From Fomitopsis serialis (Eukaryota; Basidiomycota; Agaricomycetes; Polyporales; Fomitopsidaceae), in assembly GCF_022376445.1 (NCBI RefSeq), contig NW_025954970.1, forward strand, positions 545,972 to 609,971: 64,000 nucleotides of DNA. Direction: 5' to 3'. Every line of letters begins with the position of its first letter. Position 1 is the stretch's first letter. Positions 60,431 to 64,000 of this stretch are shown here, one piece after another. Under the pieces are notes generated by a model. The model did no database searches. It worked only from the letters and a program-made list of their open reading frames with translations, and was not told where the DNA came from. Both the position numbers and the translations under genes were made by a program.

Positions 60431-62325
60431 TAGTGAATTGCAGGGGTAAACCCCCGGGTGTCCGGGGGCTTACCCGTACCCGTACCCGCCCGGGTACCGT
60501 ACCCGCACAACGGGTACGGGTCACGTGCGGGTACCGCGGGTCTGCGGGTCCATGAGCGGGTGCGCGAGCAGATGGGTGGGTGAGTAAGGGAGTGGGCAAG
60601 AGGGTGTGCAGGCGGGCGGGCGAGTGAGCGAGCGTGTGGGCAACGAGATGGGGTACTGATGTACCCGTTGTCCTCGCTTTCCTCCCCACCCGTGTCCTCG
60701 CTTTCCTCCCCACCCGCCATCCTCCCCGCTCGGCGTCCTCCCCGCTCGCACTCGCGCGTTCCATCTGCTCGTGTGTCCCCGCCAGTGCTTCACCCGCAGA
60801 CGAGAGCATCCGCTTGCTCCCGTCTGCGCACCCTCCCCGCCTGCTTATCGGTGTCCCCGCTCGCCCGTCCTTCGCGTGCCCGCCTGTTCATTGGCCGTGT
60901 CTGCGTGCTGGGCATTAGCCCAGCGCGCTCGCGGTCGGTGTGCGTGTGGTGTTGGTCCGCGCCCTGTCATCGTCCGTGCTTGCCTGCTCGTTCTCCCGCC
61001 TGCTCGTTCTCCCGCCTGCTCGTTCTCCCGCCTGCACTCGCGGTTGCCGCGCGTGTCGTCGCCTGTCGATGTGCCGGCTGGTCCGTCTGCTCACCCGCAC
61101 CCTCGCCGTCCTTCGCGTGCCCATCCACCCGCGAGCTCGTCCGGTCATCCGGTCCTCCGGTCGTCCAGTCACCCGGTCGTCTGGTCGTCTGGTCACCCAG
61201 TCGTCTGGTCGCCCGGTCGTCTGGTTGTCCGCTCGCCGTCCCGCTTGCGACTCGGAGCCTGTGCGCCCGTTGGCCCACCTACCTGCCTGCCTGCGCATGC
61301 GTTCGACGGCCACGTCTGCGTGCTGGGCATTCGCCCAGCGCGCTCGTGGTTGCCGTGCGTGTCGTGCTGCACGACGACGCGCCGACGCACCTGCACCTGT
61401 CCTCCGCCTGCCTGTCCTTCCACTCGTCTACCGTCCACCCGTCCACCCCTCCTGTTCTCCCGCTTGTTGGCCTTCCAGATAGCTCGTGCGCGCGTTCGTC
61501 GGCCGCGTCTGCGTACTGGGCATTCGCCCAGCACGCTCGTGGTGGACGTGCGGCGTGCGGCGTGTGGTGTTGGTCCGCGCCGTGCCCGCCCGCCCGCCCG
61601 CTCGTCCGCTTGTCTGCCCGCCCGCCCGCTTGTCTGCCCGCCGCCCGCTCGTCCGCCCGTCCGTCCGCTCGTACGCCCGTGTTCGTCGGTCGTGTTTGCG
61701 TGCTTAGCATTTGCCCAGCGCGCTCGCGGTCGACGTGTGTTGCTGCACGCCCGCTCGTCCGCCCGTCCGCCCGCCGCTTGTTCGTCGCCGTGCCTACACG
61801 CAGGGCATTGGCCCTGCGTGCCCGCGGTCGTCGTGCGTGTCGCGTTGCACGTCACCGCGTCCTGCGCCTGCCGTGAGTAAGCTCGCGCGCGTGTACCTGG
61901 ACTCACCTTGCCCTCGCCCTCACTCTCGCCCTCACTCTCGCCCATCCCCGCCAGTCACCCACCCCTGCCCGCGGTCCACTCGTCGCCCAGGCCTGCCGTC
62001 CGTTGGTCGCTGCGCCCGGGCTCGCGGTGGCTTCGTCGGCTGCGTTCGCACGCGCGGTCTTTGCGGGTGTTCGCCGTGCGCGTGTGCGTCGTGTTGCTGA
62101 GGCTGAGACCGTGGGCGCGGGCGAGTCGACCTGGTGGAAGGAGACTCGAGAGGGGCAGACCGGGGCATCCCCGCGAGTTTGGGCGCTCGCAGGGTTGCCG
62201 CTTTTGGCAATACCCGCACGACTGCAGGGCGGGTATGCGGGTACGGAAATCGCTACCCGGACCCCTACCCGCGAGTACCCCTACCCGCGACCCTCGCGGG
62301 TTACCCGAACCCCTGCAATGCACTA
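60431..62325. mobile_element. Non-autonomous hAT-like element, 1.9 kb
   Basis: Flanked by an exact 8-bp duplication CCGTGAGC (60423-60430 and 62326-62333), the hAT hallmark. The termini are imperfect inverted repeats: left TAGTGAATTGCAGGGGT, right reads TAGTGCATTGCAGGGGT on the opposite strand. Subterminal regions are packed with (G)TACCC/CGGGTA motifs at both ends. The interior is C-rich on the plus strand with long low-complexity frames (for example + 60659-61876) that I do not consider genes. About five copies of a motif containing GGGCATTNGCCC sit near 60910, 61325, 61519, 61704 and 61803. No transposase was found, so mobilisation would depend on one elsewhere. Confidence 0.8.
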
Positions 62326-62344
62326 CCGTGAGCGAGTCCGTCGT

Positions 62345-62460
62345 ACCATGGAATTATAGGGGATTTTCGACCAATATTCGGGGTCAGGGAGGGGTCAGGG
62401 GCAGATTTTCACAAAAAACTGGACCTCTGCGCATGGAGAACACCCAACAATTTCCTGTTT
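62345..62460. mobile_element. G-rich repeat end (TTATAGGGG family) at the 3' end of the ParB-like gene
   Basis: Starts TTATAGGGGATTTTCGACC, and the following ttcggggtcaggg is shared with 44490. The first six bases supply the stop codon (TTA TAG) of the interrupted upstream gene. The right end is not defined and may include the hairpin array. Confidence 0.5.
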
Positions 62461-63045
62461 CCTTACCCGCACTCGCGCTACATGCGCCATTGCGGGTAAA
62501 CGACCACTGTCCGAGACTGTTACCCGCACTCGCGCTACAGCGCAGATGCGGGTGAATAGACGGATCATTACTCTACACAACACACTAACACAGTACAGTA
62601 ATAATATAGCTACGTCAATGATTCATGCGTCACTCATACACTTACTACCGAATACCCATTTTGTAGGGGTATTTTACCCCCTTTCGCGCTGCCGGCACGA
62701 GTGCGGGTAAAGAAGCTTACGAATCAGTCATTTACCCGCACTTGCGCCGACGGCGCCAATGCGGGTAACGACACACTAATTATGTGACACGCTACCCGCA
62801 CTCGTGTCGCCAGCGCGAGTGCGGGTAAATAACAATAGAATCACACGAACAGTACCCGCACTCGCGCCGGCGACGCGAGTGCGGGTAGTTGTAGTACGAT
62901 TTGATGTACCGTTACCCGCACTCACGTCGCCGGCGCGAGTGCAGGTAAATAACGATAGACCGGTAGCATCGAGAGACCGGATCCATTGATCTTAATCGGT
63001 ATCTTTACCCGCACTCGCGCTGGCTGCGCGAGTGCGGGTAATGTC
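62461..63045. repeat. Array of about eight hairpins with TACCCGCACTCG arms
   Basis: Units of the form TACCCGCACTCGCG-x-CGCGAGTGCGGGTA occur at about 62465, 62521, 62685, 62732, 62791, 62852, 62913 and 63007, spaced by AT-richer DNA. The loop side varies (CCGGCGA, CTGGCTG, TCGCCGG). Several arms have compensating or single mismatches. There is no coding content. The TACCCG core also fills the ends of the neighbouring hAT-like element. Confidence 0.7.
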
Positions 63046-63188
63046 ACACGATCATGTGCTTCGGACGTATCCGTAGCCATGCGTTCGGGGCACACTTACC
63101 TTGTTAAACATACGCCCACAGATCGTTCGCGCGTTCGCGCACATCTCTACGCTCTTCATCTCACTCTGCTTGTCATCTGTGCTGTGCC

Positions 63189-64000
63189 ATGTCTGACCGT
63201 GGCTCATCTCGGTCGCCTGGCCCTTCGGATCAGTCGCTGCAGTATGAAGAGGTACGTACCATTATCAAATCAGTGGCCGATCGACACTGACAGTTGTCAA
63301 TGTAGATTCAACCGGACTTGGACGTGATCGGGGGGATCCCAATGCCCATGACGGCCGGTCAGGGCGCTGAACAGGATCGGGAGGCTGAGCTTCTTGCAGA
63401 GGCGGCGGAAGCATGCCTCGGCTTCACGCTCGTGCCGGCATCGCCCTGGCTTATGAGAGCAATGCAGGTCGACTATTTGTACCAACGTTGGAACCCGCGT
63501 CCGCTCGATGCTCACCACCGCGAGGGTATCGTGAAAGACCTGAAGCACGAGCCTCGCAACGTACTCAAAGAGAACGCGCTTCTGCTCGCCGTACCCGGTG
63601 GATCGGTCAGCCCCGAGTCGTTCATCGTATCCGGTCACAAGGGCTCGAAGACGCCGAAGCTGCAGCTTGCAGCCCAGGCGATTGAGGACGAGAAATCGAA
63701 GGTCGTGCTTGACGTGATCGCCGGGCTGCATCGCCTGCACGCGTCTGCCGACTGGCACCAGGACGGTGAGAATGCGATCGTGCGCACGGAGAAGCGCGTG
63801 GACGATTGGAAGGCCTCGTTCAAGACGTCGGAGGCGTGGAGGGCCGAACTCAAGCAACGTGAACAGGACGTGGAGAATGCGCATGCGTACATGCACGAGC
63901 GGGCGTGGTGGTTGGCGGAGGTCTTCGATAGCGGTGCGTTCGTATTGTTCTCACAAATCTCGCACGATCACTCATACCATCCTTAGATAAACTCTCACCA
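63189..64000 (+). CDS. Second ParB-like domain protein, 3' partial
   Basis: ATG 63189 starts MSDRGSSRSPGPSDQSLQYE. An intron (about 63252-63305) leads to IQPDLDVIGGIPMPMTAGQG. The frame then reads YLYQRWNPRPLDAHHREGIV, ALLLAVPGGSVSPESFIVSG and VVLDVIAGLHRLHASADWHQ, followed by a charged helical region ending AWWLAEVFD. A further intron begins near 63935 (acceptor near 63986), and the gene leaves the window. The NxRPLD and AG-x-HR-x-x-A pattern with an intervening LLLAV strand matches the gene at 52743 and resembles ParB-fold domains. The gene has no insertions in the visible part and good codon continuity, so it may be the functional paralog. Confidence 0.6.

Noticed and set aside
60659..61880. 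Frames of 369-405 codons rich in Ser, Pro, Arg and Ala
   Set aside because: They lie wholly inside the hAT-like element and reflect C-rich low-complexity DNA; parallel frames on both strands are equally open.

Overview
The window reads as nuclear DNA of a filamentous basidiomycete, probably a polypore-like Agaricomycete. Genes are split by many short GT...AG introns (mostly 45-70 nt) and coding DNA is GC-rich. The families fit: DUF6533-type membrane proteins, a fungal LRR adenylate cyclase with a PP2C-like segment, a Sct1/Gpt2 acyltransferase and a NIPA-type Mg2+ transporter. All gene models were assembled by eye from codon continuity and splice signals, so exon borders carry some uncertainty.

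Region 1 (1-20 kb) is accessory and family-rich. It holds a DUF6533-like gene (1-1455) and a degenerate second copy (4.9-6.1 kb). A spliced gene of unknown function lies at 2.4-4.1 kb (-). Three tandem paralogs of a small two-lobed ABM-like (dimeric alpha-beta barrel) protein lie at 6.6, 8.2 and 10.6 kb. Two opposed members of a Pro-rich unknown family (11.7-12.6 kb and 14.1-15.1 kb) are accompanied by a relic at 9.9 kb. A segmental tandem duplication (15.3-18.2 kb) carries broken small secreted-protein genes. The 17.98-18.58 kb stretch reappears inverted at 41.5-42.1 kb.

Region 2 (20-41 kb) is a conserved block: NIPA Mg2+ transporter (+), Zn(II)2Cys6 regulator (-), an unknown spliced gene (-), signal peptidase subunit SPC3 (-), head-to-head glycerol-3-phosphate acyltransferase (+), and the 5.5-kb adenylate cyclase gene (-). 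SPC3 and the acyltransferase share a roughly 350-bp promoter region and both products act at the ER membrane.

Region 3 (42-64 kb) is repeat- and transposon-rich. Three gene fragments end abruptly at junctions of the form ATTATA; at two of them, and at a further junction at the 3' end of a ParB-like gene, a G-rich repeat beginning TTATAGGGG follows. A ~520-bp palindrome lies at 44.65-45.18 kb. A 66-bp tandem array (12 copies, 47.76-48.56 kb) carries the 16-bp palindrome ATCGTTCATGAACGAT, and related palindromes flank it and lie inside introns further right. Two tandem paralogs of unknown function sit at 49.5-51.7 kb. A large multi-exon gene with a ParB-like N-terminal segment (from 52.7 kb) is split by a 3.1-kb foldback element (54341-57466) and then by a non-autonomous hAT-like element (60431-62325, 8-bp target duplication CCGTGAGC). 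A paralog of that ParB-like gene begins at 63189 and runs off the edge.

Many otherwise convincing genes carry isolated 1-nt deletions, often in short homopolymers, including conserved ones (adenylate cyclase, acyltransferase). This suggests consensus-sequence errors as much as true pseudogenes, so every frameshift call here should be read with that in mind.
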